Source of the DNA: CAZJFH01 sp964545205
Lineage (GTDB): Bacteria; Pseudomonadota; Alphaproteobacteria; Rhodospirillales; Magnetospirillaceae
Reading direction: 5' to 3'
Assembly: GCA_964545205.1 (NCBI GenBank)
Contig: CAZJFH010000026.1
Coordinates: 1-57,080 of the forward strand
DNA: 57,080 bases
The position numbers were made by a program, and so were the translations under genes. Shown here piece after piece: positions 18,341 through 27,178 of this stretch (within the stretch, counting starts at the first letter, position 1; each line of letters opens with the position of its first letter). Below the pieces are notes generated by a model, which saw nothing but the letters and a program-made list of their open reading frames with translations, was not told where the DNA came from and ran no database searches.

Positions 18341-19333
18341 ATGAAGCGTCTGGTCACCCGCCGTCGTGCGCTCGCGGTTCTCGCCGCGGCCGCCGGCCTT
18401 CCGCTGTTTCTGCGCGCCGGCACGGCGCAGGCCCGTCTGGTGCGCTGGGAGGGCGTGGCGCTCGGCGCGCAGGCGAGCCTCAGCCTCTATCACGACGACG
18501 AGGCCGCGGCAGGGGCGGCGATCGAGGCCGCGGTCGCCGAACTGCGCCGGCTGGAGGCGATCTTCAGCCTGTACCGTGCCGATTCGGCCCTGTCCGCCCT
18601 GAACCGCGACGGCCGCCTGGCCGCGGCGCCGGCGGAGCTGGTCGCGGTGCTGAGCGCGGCGGCCGAGGTCTCGGCGCTGACCGAGGGCGCCTACGACGCC
18701 ACCATGCAGCCGCTGTGGCAGGTCTATTTCCAGCACTTCACGGCCCAGGCGGCGCCCGATCCGTCGGGACCCTCCGCCGCCGCCGTGGCCGCCGCGCGCG
18801 CCCTGGTCGACTGGCGCGCGGCCGAGATCGACGGCGCCGAGCTGCGCCTGGCCCGGCCGGGCATGGCCGTCAGCCTCAACGGCATCGCCCAGGGCTACGT
18901 CTCGGACCGCATCGCCGCGGTGCTGCGCGGGCACGGGCTCGACCGCATGCTCGTCGACATGGGCGAGCCGAGCGCCATCGGCGTCAAGCCCGACGGCAGC
19001 GCCTGGCGGGTCGGCATCGCCGATCCGCGCGCCCCCGAGCGCCTGATCACCACCGTCGACGCCGTCGACCAGGCGGTGGCGACCTCGGGCGGCTACGGCA
19101 CCGTGTTCGACCAGGCCGGACGCTTCACCCATCTGATCGATCCGCGGACCGGCGCCACCGCGCCGGCCGACGCCAGCGTGACGGTGATCGCCGACAGCGC
19201 CATGCGCGCCGACGCGCTGTCGACGGCGCTGGCGGTGACCGCGGCGGACCGGCGCCGGGCGGTCGTCGCGGCGGCGGGCGTGTCGGCCCTGTTCGTCGGG
19301 CCGGACGGCGCCATCTCGAAGCTGGCCGGCTGA
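18341..19333 (+). CDS. apbE: FAD:protein FMN transferase
   Basis: A 330-residue ApbE that covalently attaches FMN from FAD to Thr/Ser of target proteins, here almost certainly RnfG and RnfD. The N-terminus LVTRRRALAVLAAAAGLPLF looks like a Tat-type signal for export to the periplasm. Family motifs: LEAIFSLYRADSALSALN, GAYDATMQPLW, SLNGIAQGYVSDRIA, HLIDPRTGATAP and the C-terminal ADALSTALAV. I chose the ATG at 18341, which begins directly at MKRLVTRRR. The next gene starts one base after its stop, and the rnf operon follows 3.5 kb downstream. Confidence 0.93.
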   Translation: MKRLVTRRRALAVLAAAAGLPLFLRAGTAQARLVRWEGVALGAQASLSLYHDDEAAAGAAIEAAVAELRRLEAIFSLYRADSALSALNRDGRLAAAPAELVAVLSAAAEVSALTEGAYDATMQPLWQVYFQHFTAQAAPDPSGPSAAAVAAARALVDWRAAEIDGAELRLARPGMAVSLNGIAQGYVSDRIAAVLRGHGLDRMLVDMGEPSAIGVKPDGSAWRVGIADPRAPERLITTVDAVDQAVATSGGYGTVFDQAGRFTHLIDPRTGATAPADASVTVIADSAMRADALSTALAVTAADRRRAVVAAAGVSALFVGPDGAISKLAG

Positions 19334-19334
19334 G

Positions 19335-20288
19335 ATGGCCGGGACGGCGGCGGCGGCCGACGCCGAGACGATCGCGGCGGCCTGCGCCGAGCTGGAGCCG
19401 TCGCGCGGCCACGGCGAGCTGCTGGACCGCGTTTCGCGTCTGGTCGGAGGCCGCGCCCGGATGTCGCTGGTCGGCGACGCCTGGCGCAGCGACGCCGCCC
19501 TGGTCGCCGCGGACGGCAGCAAGGTCGCCGAGGACGCGGAGTCGTGGATCCTCGACGCCTGTGGCGGCGACCTGATCGATCTCTACACGCGCTTCGCCGA
19601 TTCGGGCCACCAGGTCACCGCGACCACCGGGCGCACGCTGTACATGACCGTGCCGACCGGCTGGGGCGCGCTCGACTTCGTGCAGGTCGAGGTGGACGAG
19701 GTGCGCGAGGTCGCCGACCGGACCCTGTTCGAGGACGACGTCATTCCCGACAGCGTCGAGGAACTGCTGGCGCCGGCGCGGCTGACGCGGCCGCTGACGC
19801 CGCGCCGCTACCGGCTGCGCGGCGTCACCGACTTCCGGGCGATCGCCGAGCGCCTGACCGGCGAGCACCGCGGCGACCCGCGGTTCAAGCGCTTCGTCGA
19901 GGAATGGGCGGCGAGCAGCGCCGGCTGCGTCGGCCGCTTCTGCGACCGCTGGGTGCTGTCGGTGGTGCCGTACCGCGACGCCGACGGCGAGCATCTGCTG
20001 GAGGCGCGCCCGATTCCGGTGGTGCGGCCGAAGATCCCCGATCTGGCGCGCCTGCGCACCGGCGCGGCCGACTATCATCCCTCGCGGGCGGTGCTGGCGA
20101 TGGACCGCGAGGCCGGCTACCCGATGGCGTGGTACTTCCTGCAGATCGCCGAGCACTTCGCGCCCTACCGCTGCATCGTCGACATCCGCGACGACTTCCG
20201 CGACCCGCCCGTCGGGGTGGCGCCGCTGGCGCCGGCGGATTTGTGTCTTGTCGACAATTGGGTCGAGGTGCCGTACACCTTCCACTAA
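19335..20288 (+). CDS. Conserved-looking protein of unknown function in the Rnf maturation cluster
   Basis: A 317-residue protein I do not recognise. It is soluble, with no signal peptide or transmembrane helix, and acidic in the middle (VEVDEVREVADRTLFEDDV). A run of short strands follows (RRYRLRGVTDFRAIAERLTG; WVLSVVPYRDADGEHLLEAR) and the C-terminus is aromatic-rich (GYPMAWYFLQIAEHFAPYR, CIVDIRDDFRDPPVGV). There are only a few scattered cysteines and no Fe-S or P-loop motif. It starts one base after apbE and lies 35 bases before rseC, so it is probably cotranscribed and connected to flavin or redox maturation or sensing. Codon use matches its neighbours. Confidence 0.8.
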   Translation: MAGTAAAADAETIAAACAELEPSRGHGELLDRVSRLVGGRARMSLVGDAWRSDAALVAADGSKVAEDAESWILDACGGDLIDLYTRFADSGHQVTATTGRTLYMTVPTGWGALDFVQVEVDEVREVADRTLFEDDVIPDSVEELLAPARLTRPLTPRRYRLRGVTDFRAIAERLTGEHRGDPRFKRFVEEWAASSAGCVGRFCDRWVLSVVPYRDADGEHLLEARPIPVVRPKIPDLARLRTGAADYHPSRAVLAMDREAGYPMAWYFLQIAEHFAPYRCIVDIRDDFRDPPVGVAPLAPADLCLVDNWVEVPYTFH

Positions 20289-20323
20289 CGACGAGACCGC
20301 GAACGGCGGCAAGGGGGAAGGCG

Positions 20324-20839
20324 ATGCAGGATTTGGCGATGAGCGACATCGGCGATCCCACAGGTCGCAGCATGGTCGAGGGCTCCGCCCGGGTGGTGGC
20401 GCTCGATGGCGACAGGATCTGGCTCGAGATCGAGGGATCGGCCGGCTGCGGCGCCTGCGCCGCCAAGGCCGGCTGCGGCGTCGCCGGCAAGGCGCGCGGG
20501 CCGTCGGCGCGGCAGCGGTTCGCGCTGCCGCGGCATTTCGAGGCGCGGATCGGCGATCGGATCGTCGTCGGCGTGCCGGAGAGCGCGCTGGTGCGCGCCT
20601 CGGCGATCGCCTACGCGGTGCCGGTGGCGACGATGGTCGCGGCGGCGGTGATCGCCGGCGCGCTCGGGGCCGGCGATGGCGGCGCCGCGCTCAGCGCGGC
20701 CGGGGGGCTGGCCGCCGGCCTCGGATTCTCGCAGATTCGCGCCCGCCGCATGGCGGCGAGCGGGCGGCTGTCGCCGGTCTACATCCGGCATGCCCGCGAC
20801 GGCGCCTTGGGCGGCGGCTGCGCCTTCACGCCCTCCTGA
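20324..20839 (+). CDS. rseC: RseC/SoxR-reducing-system family membrane protein
   Basis: A 171-residue protein: a beta-rich N-terminal domain (ARVVALDGDRIWLEIEG) with a cysteine cluster GCGACAAKAGCGV, then RHFEARIGDRIVVGVPESAL and two membrane helices (AIAYAVPVATMVAAAVIAGA; AALSAAGGLAAGLGF). This is the RseC layout. In gammaproteobacteria RseC sits in rpoE operons or works with Rsx/Rnf to keep SoxR reduced; next to rnf here the second role fits. The ATG at 20324 has AAGGGGGAAGGCG in front. Confidence 0.88.
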   Translation: MQDLAMSDIGDPTGRSMVEGSARVVALDGDRIWLEIEGSAGCGACAAKAGCGVAGKARGPSARQRFALPRHFEARIGDRIVVGVPESALVRASAIAYAVPVATMVAAAVIAGALGAGDGGAALSAAGGLAAGLGFSQIRARRMAASGRLSPVYIRHARDGALGGGCAFTPS

Positions 20840-20842
20840 GCG

Positions 20843-22513
20843 ATGAGCGTCGGCGCCGCGCCCGGCCCAAGCAGGCTGCGCCGGCGGATCACCGTCGCGG
20901 TGGGCCTGACCATCGCCATCCTGTGGATCGCCTTCGTCGCCACGGAGCTGCGCGACCGCGCCAACCGGCTGGGCGAGGGCACGCGGCTGATCGCCACGGC
21001 GGCGCGGCTGCTGGAGGAGCATGCGCGCAGCACCCTGATGGCGCCGTGGCTGCTGCTCGAGCATACCGCCGACCGGGCCGCCGCGGTCGGCGTCGGCCCC
21101 CCTCACATGCAGGGGCTGACGGAGCAGTCGGGCCAAATCGGCGTCGTCGAGGGCATGATCGTGCTCGACGCCGCGGGAGCGCCGATCGGCAGCCATCCGC
21201 CGGCCCCCGGCAACTACGCCGACCGCCGCTATTTCATCGAGCATCGGGACGGGGCCGAGGTCTTCGTCGGCGGCGTCATCGAGAGCCGGCTGACCGGCGA
21301 GAACGTGTTCACCATCAGCCGGCGCCTCGCCGACGAGAGCGGCCGTTTCGCCGGCGTCGCGGTGATCGGCGTCCGCGAGCGCCAGTTCACGCGCTTCTAC
21401 GACTCCCTGGACCTGCCGAACCTGATCATCCGCCTTTTCGCCGAGGACGGCCGCTTGATCACCGCCGAACCGCCGCGCGGCCCGGCGCCCGCCGGCCTCG
21501 TCGGCCTCGGCGACGACGGCGCCGACCATCTGATGGCCTACCGCCGCCTGGGCGAGCCGCCGCTGGTCGTCGTCGCCAGCCTGCCGCGCGACGCCGTGCT
21601 GGCGGGCTGGCGCGCCGACCTGCTCAACGGCCTCGGCATGATGGTCCTGGGCTGCGTCGTGCTGCTCGTCCTCCATCGGGTGGTGCAGTCGGCGCTGGCC
21701 AAGGAGCATGACGCCTCGGAGGCGGTGCTGGCCGCCAACCGCGACCTGTCGCGGACCGTCGCCCAGCTCGACGCGGCGCTGGCGGCGGCCGAGCGGGCCG
21801 AGCGCGCCAAGGCCGAGTTCCTCTCGGCCATCACCCACGACGTGTCGCAGCCGTTCAAGGCCTGCCGGCTGCTGCTCGAAGCCGCCGAGGGCGAGGACGA
21901 CCCGGCGCGGCTGCGCGAGCTGATGACAAAGGCGCGGGTCGCCACCGAGCTGCAGGGCGAGATGCTGGGGCAGCTCGTGCGGCAGTCGCTGCTCGACCAG
22001 GGCGCCGTCGAGCCGGTGTTCGAGACCGTTCCGCTGTGGCAGGTCGTCGCGCCGGTGCTGGCGATCCTGCAGGGGCCGGCCGCGCTGAAGGGGCTGGAGC
22101 TGCGCGCCGTGCCGTGCTCGGTCGAGGTCTCGTGCGATCCGGCGCTGCTGCGGCGGATGGTGATGAACCTGGTCAACAACGCCGTCCGCTACACCGAGCG
22201 CGGCAAGATCCTGGTCGGCTGCCGGCGGGGCGAGGGCGAGGTGTGGATCGAGGTGCTCGACCAGGGTTGCGGCATCCCTTCGGATCGCCTGCGCGGCCTG
22301 TTCGGCCCCCAGCACGGCGATGGCGCCGGCGACAGCGGCCTGGCGCTCGGCCTCGGCATGGGGCTGGCCGTCGTCGACGCGCTGTCGCGCATGATGGATC
22401 TGCGCATCGAGGCGGACTCGCGGCCCGGGCGCGGCTCGCGGTTCCGCATCTGCGTGCCGATGTCGGACGACTACTGCGAACATCTGCAGCAACGCCGGGC
22501 GGTGGCCGGCTGA
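20843..22513 (+). CDS. Membrane sensor histidine kinase with periplasmic Cache domain
   Basis: A 556-residue kinase. TM1 at about 17-35 (VAVGLTIAILWIAFVATEL); a periplasmic Cache/PDC domain at 40-255 (GMIVLDAAGAPIGS, ADRRYFIEHRDGAEVFVGGV, GENVFTISRRLADESGRFAG); TM2 at 260-282; coiled coil; H-box FLSAITHDVSQPFKACRLLL with His332; N-box VMNLVNNAVRYTERGK; G1 DQGCGIPSDRL; G2 LGLGMGLAVVDAL. No receiver is fused. It begins three bases after rseC and lies just before rnfA, so it may sense a small periplasmic ligand and signal through the receiver at 17798-18214. Confidence 0.9.
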   Translation: MSVGAAPGPSRLRRRITVAVGLTIAILWIAFVATELRDRANRLGEGTRLIATAARLLEEHARSTLMAPWLLLEHTADRAAAVGVGPPHMQGLTEQSGQIGVVEGMIVLDAAGAPIGSHPPAPGNYADRRYFIEHRDGAEVFVGGVIESRLTGENVFTISRRLADESGRFAGVAVIGVRERQFTRFYDSLDLPNLIIRLFAEDGRLITAEPPRGPAPAGLVGLGDDGADHLMAYRRLGEPPLVVVASLPRDAVLAGWRADLLNGLGMMVLGCVVLLVLHRVVQSALAKEHDASEAVLAANRDLSRTVAQLDAALAAAERAERAKAEFLSAITHDVSQPFKACRLLLEAAEGEDDPARLRELMTKARVATELQGEMLGQLVRQSLLDQGAVEPVFETVPLWQVVAPVLAILQGPAALKGLELRAVPCSVEVSCDPALLRRMVMNLVNNAVRYTERGKILVGCRRGEGEVWIEVLDQGCGIPSDRLRGLFGPQHGDGAGDSGLALGLGMGLAVVDALSRMMDLRIEADSRPGRGSRFRICVPMSDDYCEHLQQRRAVAG

Positions 22514-22875
22514 ACGGCGCCCCGCCGCGGGTGCCGGCGACACTCCCATCCGATAGACTTGCAAATCGGTACCGAAATGCGGAAACTGGCGTCCGTGAGG
22601 GACTGCTAATTGTGCGCCGCACGGCGCCAAGCCGCTTGAAAGGGTGGAGCAAAACCTACCCGAATGTGGGTTGAACGAGTGATTTTTTCAATTTAGCCTA
22701 TCTGTTACGAAATGATATTGCGTACATGGACGGCGCCCGGTTAAGAAAATGGCGGATGCCCCGAGTCGAACCAGACCGGCACTGCATTGTGCGGTGCGAA
22801 AAAACCAAGGTCGGTCGGCCCGGGTCGTCGGGGAGAGAGCCCGGGCGGCATGACACGCGAGGAGCTCGCTCGAAC
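22514..22875. other. 362-base intergenic region upstream of rnfA
   Basis: No gene here; open frames are short and lack third-position GC bias. The central part (about 22,560-22,760) is distinctly less GC-rich than the flanks, with T and A runs (GATTTTTTCAATTTAG), so it is the likely rnf promoter region. I find no convincing sigma-54 element, riboswitch or Rho-independent terminator. An RBS-like GCGAGGAGCTCG stands before the rnfA ATG. Confidence 0.6.
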
Positions 22876-23457
22876 ATGCGTGAATACGTGCTGCTGCTGA
22901 TCGGAACCGCGCTGGTCAACAACGTCGTGCTGGCCAAGTTCCTCGGCCTGTGCCCGTTCATGGGCACCTCGAACAAGGTCGACACCGCGGTCGGCATGGG
23001 GATGGCGACGACGTTCGTGCTGACCCTGTCGGCGGTGCTGTCGTGGGCGATCGAGAGTTTCCTGCTGGTGCCGTTCGACCTCGGCTTCCTGCGCACGCTG
23101 TCGTTCATCCTGATCATCGCCGCCGTGGTGCAGTTCACCGAGATGGCGGTGCGCAAGCTCTCGCCGGTGCTCTACCAGACGCTGGGCATCTTCCTGCCGC
23201 TGATCACCACCAACTGCGCGGTGCTCGGCGTGGCGCTGCTCAACGTCCAGGAAGGCCACGGCTTCGTCCAGAGCATGCTCTACGGCTTCGGCTCGGCGCT
23301 GGGCTTCAGCCTGATCCTGGTGATCTTCGCCGGGCTGCGCGAGCGCCTCGCCCTGGCCGAGGTGCCGCGCACTTTCGAGGGCGCCCCCGTCGGGTTCCTG
23401 ACCGCCGGCCTGCTGTCGCTGGCGTTCATGGGCTTCGCCGGCATGAGCACGAACTGA
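22876..23457 (+). CDS. rnfA: Rnf electron transport complex subunit A
   Basis: A 193-residue membrane subunit, the exact usual family length. It begins MREYVLLLIGTALVNNVVLA with conserved KFLGLCPFMGTSN, followed by IESFLLVPFDLGFLRTLSFI, LGIFLPLITTNCAVLGVALL and a GSALGFSLILVIFAGLRERL block. RnfA and RnfE are inverted homologues that bind a shared Fe-S cluster through cysteines in the membrane (LCP and NCAVLG seen here). The Rnf complex couples ferredoxin:NAD+ electron transfer to ion movement across the inner membrane. First gene of a seven-gene operon. Confidence 0.97.
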   Translation: MREYVLLLIGTALVNNVVLAKFLGLCPFMGTSNKVDTAVGMGMATTFVLTLSAVLSWAIESFLLVPFDLGFLRTLSFILIIAAVVQFTEMAVRKLSPVLYQTLGIFLPLITTNCAVLGVALLNVQEGHGFVQSMLYGFGSALGFSLILVIFAGLRERLALAEVPRTFEGAPVGFLTAGLLSLAFMGFAGMSTN

Positions 23458-23470
23458 GGAGAACCCCGCC

Positions 23471-24007
23471 ATGCTGACCGCCGTCGGAAGCCTCGCCGCC
23501 TTGGGCGTCACGCTCGGTGCCGTGCTGGGCGTCGCCTCGCGCTACCTGCAGGTCGAGGGCAATCCGCTCGAGGCCGAGCTCGAGGGCATGCTGCCGGGCT
23601 CGCAGTGCGGCCAGTGCGGCTTCGCCGGCTGCCGCCAGGCCGCCTCGGCCCTGGTCAACGGCCAGGCCAAGCCGACCCTGTGCCCGCCCGGCGGCCGCGC
23701 CCTGGCGCTGGCCCTGGCCGAGAAGCTGGGGGTGGCCGTCGACCTGTCGGAAAGCGAGGAGCTGGAGCCCGAGATCGCCTTCGTCAACGAAGACGTCTGC
23801 ATCGGCTGCATGCGCTGCCTGCAGGAGTGCTCGTCCGACGCCCTGGTCGGCGCGCCCAAGCAGCTCCATACCGTCATCGCCGACATCTGCCACGGCTGCG
23901 GCAAATGCGCCAAGGTCTGCCCGACCGAGGCCATCGAGATGCGCCCCGTTCCCGTGACCCTGGCGAGCTGGCACTGGCACAAGCCCGACACCCGTCGCGC
24001 CGCCTGA
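23471..24007 (+). CDS. rnfB: Rnf complex Fe-S subunit B
   Basis: A 178-residue protein. The N-terminal hydrophobic helix (VGSLAALGVTLGAVLGVASR) anchors it. The Fe-S domain shows LPGSQCGQCGFAGCRQAA and a further Cys in TLCPPGG. Two ferredoxin-type 4Fe-4S sites follow: CIGCMRCLQECSSDAL and CHGCGKCAKVCPTEAI. RnfB is the entry point for electrons from ferredoxin. Starts 13 bases after rnfA with GAGGAGAACCCCGCC in front. Confidence 0.96.
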   Translation: MLTAVGSLAALGVTLGAVLGVASRYLQVEGNPLEAELEGMLPGSQCGQCGFAGCRQAASALVNGQAKPTLCPPGGRALALALAEKLGVAVDLSESEELEPEIAFVNEDVCIGCMRCLQECSSDALVGAPKQLHTVIADICHGCGKCAKVCPTEAIEMRPVPVTLASWHWHKPDTRRAA

Positions 24008-24012
24008 CGCCC

Positions 24013-25497
24013 ATGGTCAAACTGTTCCGTATCCGGGGCGGGGTTCACCCGGACTACCGCAAGGAGTTGACGTCGGAGAAGCCGATCGTGGCGATGCCGC
24101 CGTCCGAGCTGCTGTACCTGCCGGTGCAGCAGCATATCGGCGCGCCGGCCGAGCCGGTGGTGGGCATCGGCGAGCGCGTGCGCAAGGGCCAGCTCGTCGC
24201 CCGCGCCCAGGGCGACGTCTCGGCGCCGATCCACGCCCCGACCTCGGGCCGCGTCGCCGACATCGCCAGCCTGACGGCGCCGCATCCCTCGGGGCTGCCG
24301 CAGCGCACCATCGTCATCGAGAGCGACGGCGCCGACGAATGGGCCGAACTGCCGGCGCCGATCGACGATCCCTTCGCCGCCGACGCCCGCACCCTGGCCG
24401 CCCGCGTCGCCGAATGCGGCATCGTCGGCCTGGGCGGCGCCACGTTCCCGTCGGCGGTCAAGCTCGACCTCGGCGCCAGGTTCAGGCTCGACACCCTGGT
24501 CATCAACGGCGCCGAGTGCGAGCCCTACCTGACCTGCGACGACCGCCAGATGCGCGAGTTCGCCGACGAGGTCGTCGACGGCGTGCGCATCATCGCCCAT
24601 GCCCTCGGCGTGCAGCGGGTGCTGTTCGCCATCGAGAGCAACAAGCCGCGGGCGCTGGAGGCGATGACCGTCGCCGCCGCACCGCATGGCGACGTCGTCC
24701 GCGTGGTGGCGATTCCGACCCGCTACCCGATGGGATCGGAGCGCCATCTCGTGCAGGCGCTGACCGGGCGCGAGACGCCGGCGCGCAAGATCACCGCCGA
24801 CATCGGCGTCGTCGTCCACAACGTCGGCACCGCGCGCGCCATCCACCACGCGGTGCGCTTCGGCCGGCCGCTGATCAGCCGCGTCGTCACCGTCTCGGGC
24901 CATGCCGTGCGCGAGCCGAAGAACGTCGAGGTGCGCCTCGGCACGCCGGTGTCGCGGCTGCTCGACTTCTGCGGCGGCCTGGCCGAGGAGCCCGACTGCC
25001 TGCTGTCCGGCGGGCCGATGATGGGCCAGCCGCTGCCGCTGCCCGAGGTCGCCACCGTCAAGGGCACCAGCGGCATCCTGGCGCTGACCCGCGAAGAGCG
25101 CCACGCCGCGCCGGCCAGCCCGTGCATCCGCTGCGGCACCTGCGTCTCGGTCTGCCCCTGCGGCCTGGTGCCGGTCGAGATGGCGGCCTACGTGCGCAAG
25201 GAGAACCTCGACGCCGCCGCCCGCGCCGGCGTCATGGACTGCCTGAGCTGCGGAAGCTGCGCCTTCGCCTGCCCGTCGCACATCCCGCTGGTCCAGTACT
25301 TCAACTACGCCAAGGGGCGCCTCAACGCCATCCAGCGCGACCGCCTCAAGCAGGATCGCATCAAGCGGCTGGTCGAGGCCAAGCAGGCGCGGCTGGAGAA
25401 GATCGCCGCCGCCAAGAAGGCGGCGATCGCCGCGCGCAAGGCGGCGGCCCAGGCCAAGGCGGCCGATGACGGTTCCGACAGGAAGGTCGAGGCATGA
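24013..25497 (+). CDS. rnfC: Rnf complex NADH/Fe-S subunit C
   Basis: A 494-residue subunit that carries FMN and NAD(H) and links to RnfB. Seen: FRIRGGVHPDYRKELTSEKP, LPVQQHIGAPAEPVVGIGER, GRVADI, GLGGATFPSAVKLDLG, VINGAECEPYLTCDDRQMRE and SGGPMMGQPLP. Two 4Fe-4S sites follow: SPCIRCGTCVSVCPCGLVP and MDCLSCGSCAFACPSHIPL. A Lys/Ala-rich helical tail (IAAAKKAAIAARKAAAQAKA) closes the protein. I chose the ATG at 24013, six bases after rnfB. The stop overlaps rnfD (ATGA). Confidence 0.96.
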   Translation: MVKLFRIRGGVHPDYRKELTSEKPIVAMPPSELLYLPVQQHIGAPAEPVVGIGERVRKGQLVARAQGDVSAPIHAPTSGRVADIASLTAPHPSGLPQRTIVIESDGADEWAELPAPIDDPFAADARTLAARVAECGIVGLGGATFPSAVKLDLGARFRLDTLVINGAECEPYLTCDDRQMREFADEVVDGVRIIAHALGVQRVLFAIESNKPRALEAMTVAAAPHGDVVRVVAIPTRYPMGSERHLVQALTGRETPARKITADIGVVVHNVGTARAIHHAVRFGRPLISRVVTVSGHAVREPKNVEVRLGTPVSRLLDFCGGLAEEPDCLLSGGPMMGQPLPLPEVATVKGTSGILALTREERHAAPASPCIRCGTCVSVCPCGLVPVEMAAYVRKENLDAAARAGVMDCLSCGSCAFACPSHIPLVQYFNYAKGRLNAIQRDRLKQDRIKRLVEAKQARLEKIAAAKKAAIAARKAAAQAKAADDGSDRKVEA

Positions 25498-26573
25498 CGG
25501 TCGCCGTGGAGTCCAGCGCGCCCTTCGCGCACGCGCCGATCAGCGTGCGCCGGATCATGGGCCTGGTGCTGCTGGCGCTGACGCCGGCGACGCTGTTCAA
25601 CGCCTACTGGTTCGGCTGGCCGGCGATCTTCCTGTTCGCGGTCACGGTCGGCGCCGCGGTGATCGCCGAGGCCGCCTGCCTCGCGCTCGCCAACCGGCCG
25701 CTGCGGCCGTCCCTGGGCGACGGCTCGGCGGTGCTGACCGGCTGGCTGCTGGCGCTCAGCCTGCCGCCTTGGGCGCCGTGGTGGATCGGCGCGACCGGCG
25801 CCTTCGTCGCCATCGTCGTCGGCAAGCACGTCTTCGGCGGCCTCGGCCAGAACCCGTTCAATCCGGCGATGGTGGCGCGCGTCGCGCTGCTGATCTCGTT
25901 CCCGGTGCAGATGACCCTGTTCACGGCGCCGCGGCCGCTGTTCTCGCCGTTCGCGCCCGGCTTCGGCGACGGCCTGGCGGTGACCTTCGGCGGCGATGTC
26001 GCGGTCGACGCCGTCAGCGCCGCCTCGGCGCTGGGACACGTCAAGACCGAGCTGTCGCGCGGCGTGCCGATCGACCACTCGCTGGCCGGCGTCGACTATC
26101 TCGGCCTGATGCTCGGCAACGCGCCCGGCAGCATGGGCGAGGGCGCGGCGCTGCTGCTGCTGCTCGGCGGCCTGTTCCTGATCGCCAAGCGGGTCATCAC
26201 CTGGCACGTGCCGGTCTCGTTCCTGGGCACGCTGTTCGTGCTGGCGACGCTGAGCCATCTCGCCGAGCCGGCGCGCTATCCCGACGGCGTGTTCCACCTG
26301 CTGGCCGGCGCCACCATGCTGGGCGCCTTCTTCATCGCCACCGACCTGGTGACCTCGCCGGTGACCAGGGAGGGGCAGCTCATCTACGGCTGCGGCATCG
26401 GCGTCATCACCTTCGTGATCCGCAGCTGGGCCGGCTATCCCGAGGGCCTGGCCTTCGCGGTGCTGCTGATGAACGCCGCGACGCCGCTGATCGACCGCTG
26501 GGTGCGCCCGCGCGTCTACGGCCGCACCCGCGCCGGCGAGCCGCTGGCGCCGCGCCGCGGAGACGAGCGATGA
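25494..26573 (+). CDS. rnfD: Rnf complex membrane subunit D
   Basis: A 359-residue polytopic membrane subunit that carries covalent FMN. Seen: PISVRRIMGLVLLALTPATL, GDGSAVLTGWLLALSLPPWA, GKHVFGGLGQNPFNPAMVAR, and late FIATDLVTSPVTREGQLIYG and IRSWAGYPEGLAFAVLLMNA. The flavinylation motif is at residues 172-178, DAVSAAS, where a Ser stands in place of the usual Thr of the SGAT motif. The ATG overlaps rnfC's stop; its stop overlaps rnfG (ATGA). Confidence 0.95.
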   Translation: MTVAVESSAPFAHAPISVRRIMGLVLLALTPATLFNAYWFGWPAIFLFAVTVGAAVIAEAACLALANRPLRPSLGDGSAVLTGWLLALSLPPWAPWWIGATGAFVAIVVGKHVFGGLGQNPFNPAMVARVALLISFPVQMTLFTAPRPLFSPFAPGFGDGLAVTFGGDVAVDAVSAASALGHVKTELSRGVPIDHSLAGVDYLGLMLGNAPGSMGEGAALLLLLGGLFLIAKRVITWHVPVSFLGTLFVLATLSHLAEPARYPDGVFHLLAGATMLGAFFIATDLVTSPVTREGQLIYGCGIGVITFVIRSWAGYPEGLAFAVLLMNAATPLIDRWVRPRVYGRTRAGEPLAPRRGDER

Positions 26574-27178
26574 TCCGCGACACCCTGCGCCACGCCCTGG
26601 TGCTCGGCGGCTTCTCGATGGCCGCCGCCGGGCTGCTGGCCGGCGGCAACCTGCTGACCGCCGACGCCATCGCCCAGCGCGCCGCCGAGGACATGAAGGC
26701 CTCGCTGGGCCAGGTGCTGCCGGCGGCGCTGCACGACAACGACCTGCTCGCCGACGCGGCCCAGGTGCCGGCCGGCGAGGGCCGGCCGCCGGTCACCGTC
26801 TACCGGGCCCGCAAGGACGGCGCCGTGACGGCGGTCGCCTACCGGGCGGTCGGCGCCGGTTACGCCGGCGACATCGAGCTGATCATGGGCGTCGACCGCG
26901 CCGGCACGCTGCTCGGCGTGCGCGTCGTCAGGCATGCCGAGACCCCCGGCCTCGGCGACAAGATCGAGGCCGCCAAGAGCGACTGGATCACCCGCTTCGC
27001 CGGCCGCGCGCTCGGCGATCCGCCGCAGGAGCGCTGGAAGGTGAAGAAGGACGGCGGCGAGTTCGACCAGTTCTCGGGCGCCACCGTCACCCCGCGCGCC
27101 GTCGTCGCCGCGGTGCGCGACGGACTGCTGTTCTTCGCCGCCAACAAGGCGCGGCTGCTCGATCCGGAGGCCAAGTGA
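26570..27178 (+). CDS. rnfG: Rnf complex flavoprotein subunit G
   Basis: A 202-residue subunit with one N-terminal membrane helix (LVLGGFSMAAAGLLAGGNLL) and a periplasmic FMN-binding domain. The covalent flavin site is DQFSGATVTPRAVVAAVRDG, the canonical SGAT motif recognised by ApbE. Also seen: GYAGDIELIMGVDRAGTLLG and VVRHAETPGLGDKIE, typical of the FMN-bind fold. Start overlaps rnfD's stop; rnfE begins at its stop (TGATG). Confidence 0.96.
   Translation: MIRDTLRHALVLGGFSMAAAGLLAGGNLLTADAIAQRAAEDMKASLGQVLPAALHDNDLLADAAQVPAGEGRPPVTVYRARKDGAVTAVAYRAVGAGYAGDIELIMGVDRAGTLLGVRVVRHAETPGLGDKIEAAKSDWITRFAGRALGDPPQERWKVKKDGGEFDQFSGATVTPRAVVAAVRDGLLFFAANKARLLDPEAK

Noticed and set aside
22755..22790. 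tRNA T-loop-like sequence (GGTTCGACTC on the minus strand) before rnfA
   Set aside because: The bases on either side cannot form a T-stem, and there is no anticodon arm or acceptor pairing, so no tRNA or tmRNA is called.
22776..22794. Possible sigma-54 (-24/-12) promoter before rnfA
   Set aside because: GGCAC and TGTGC words are present but the GG and GC elements are separated by 11 bases instead of 10, and no activator site is visible.
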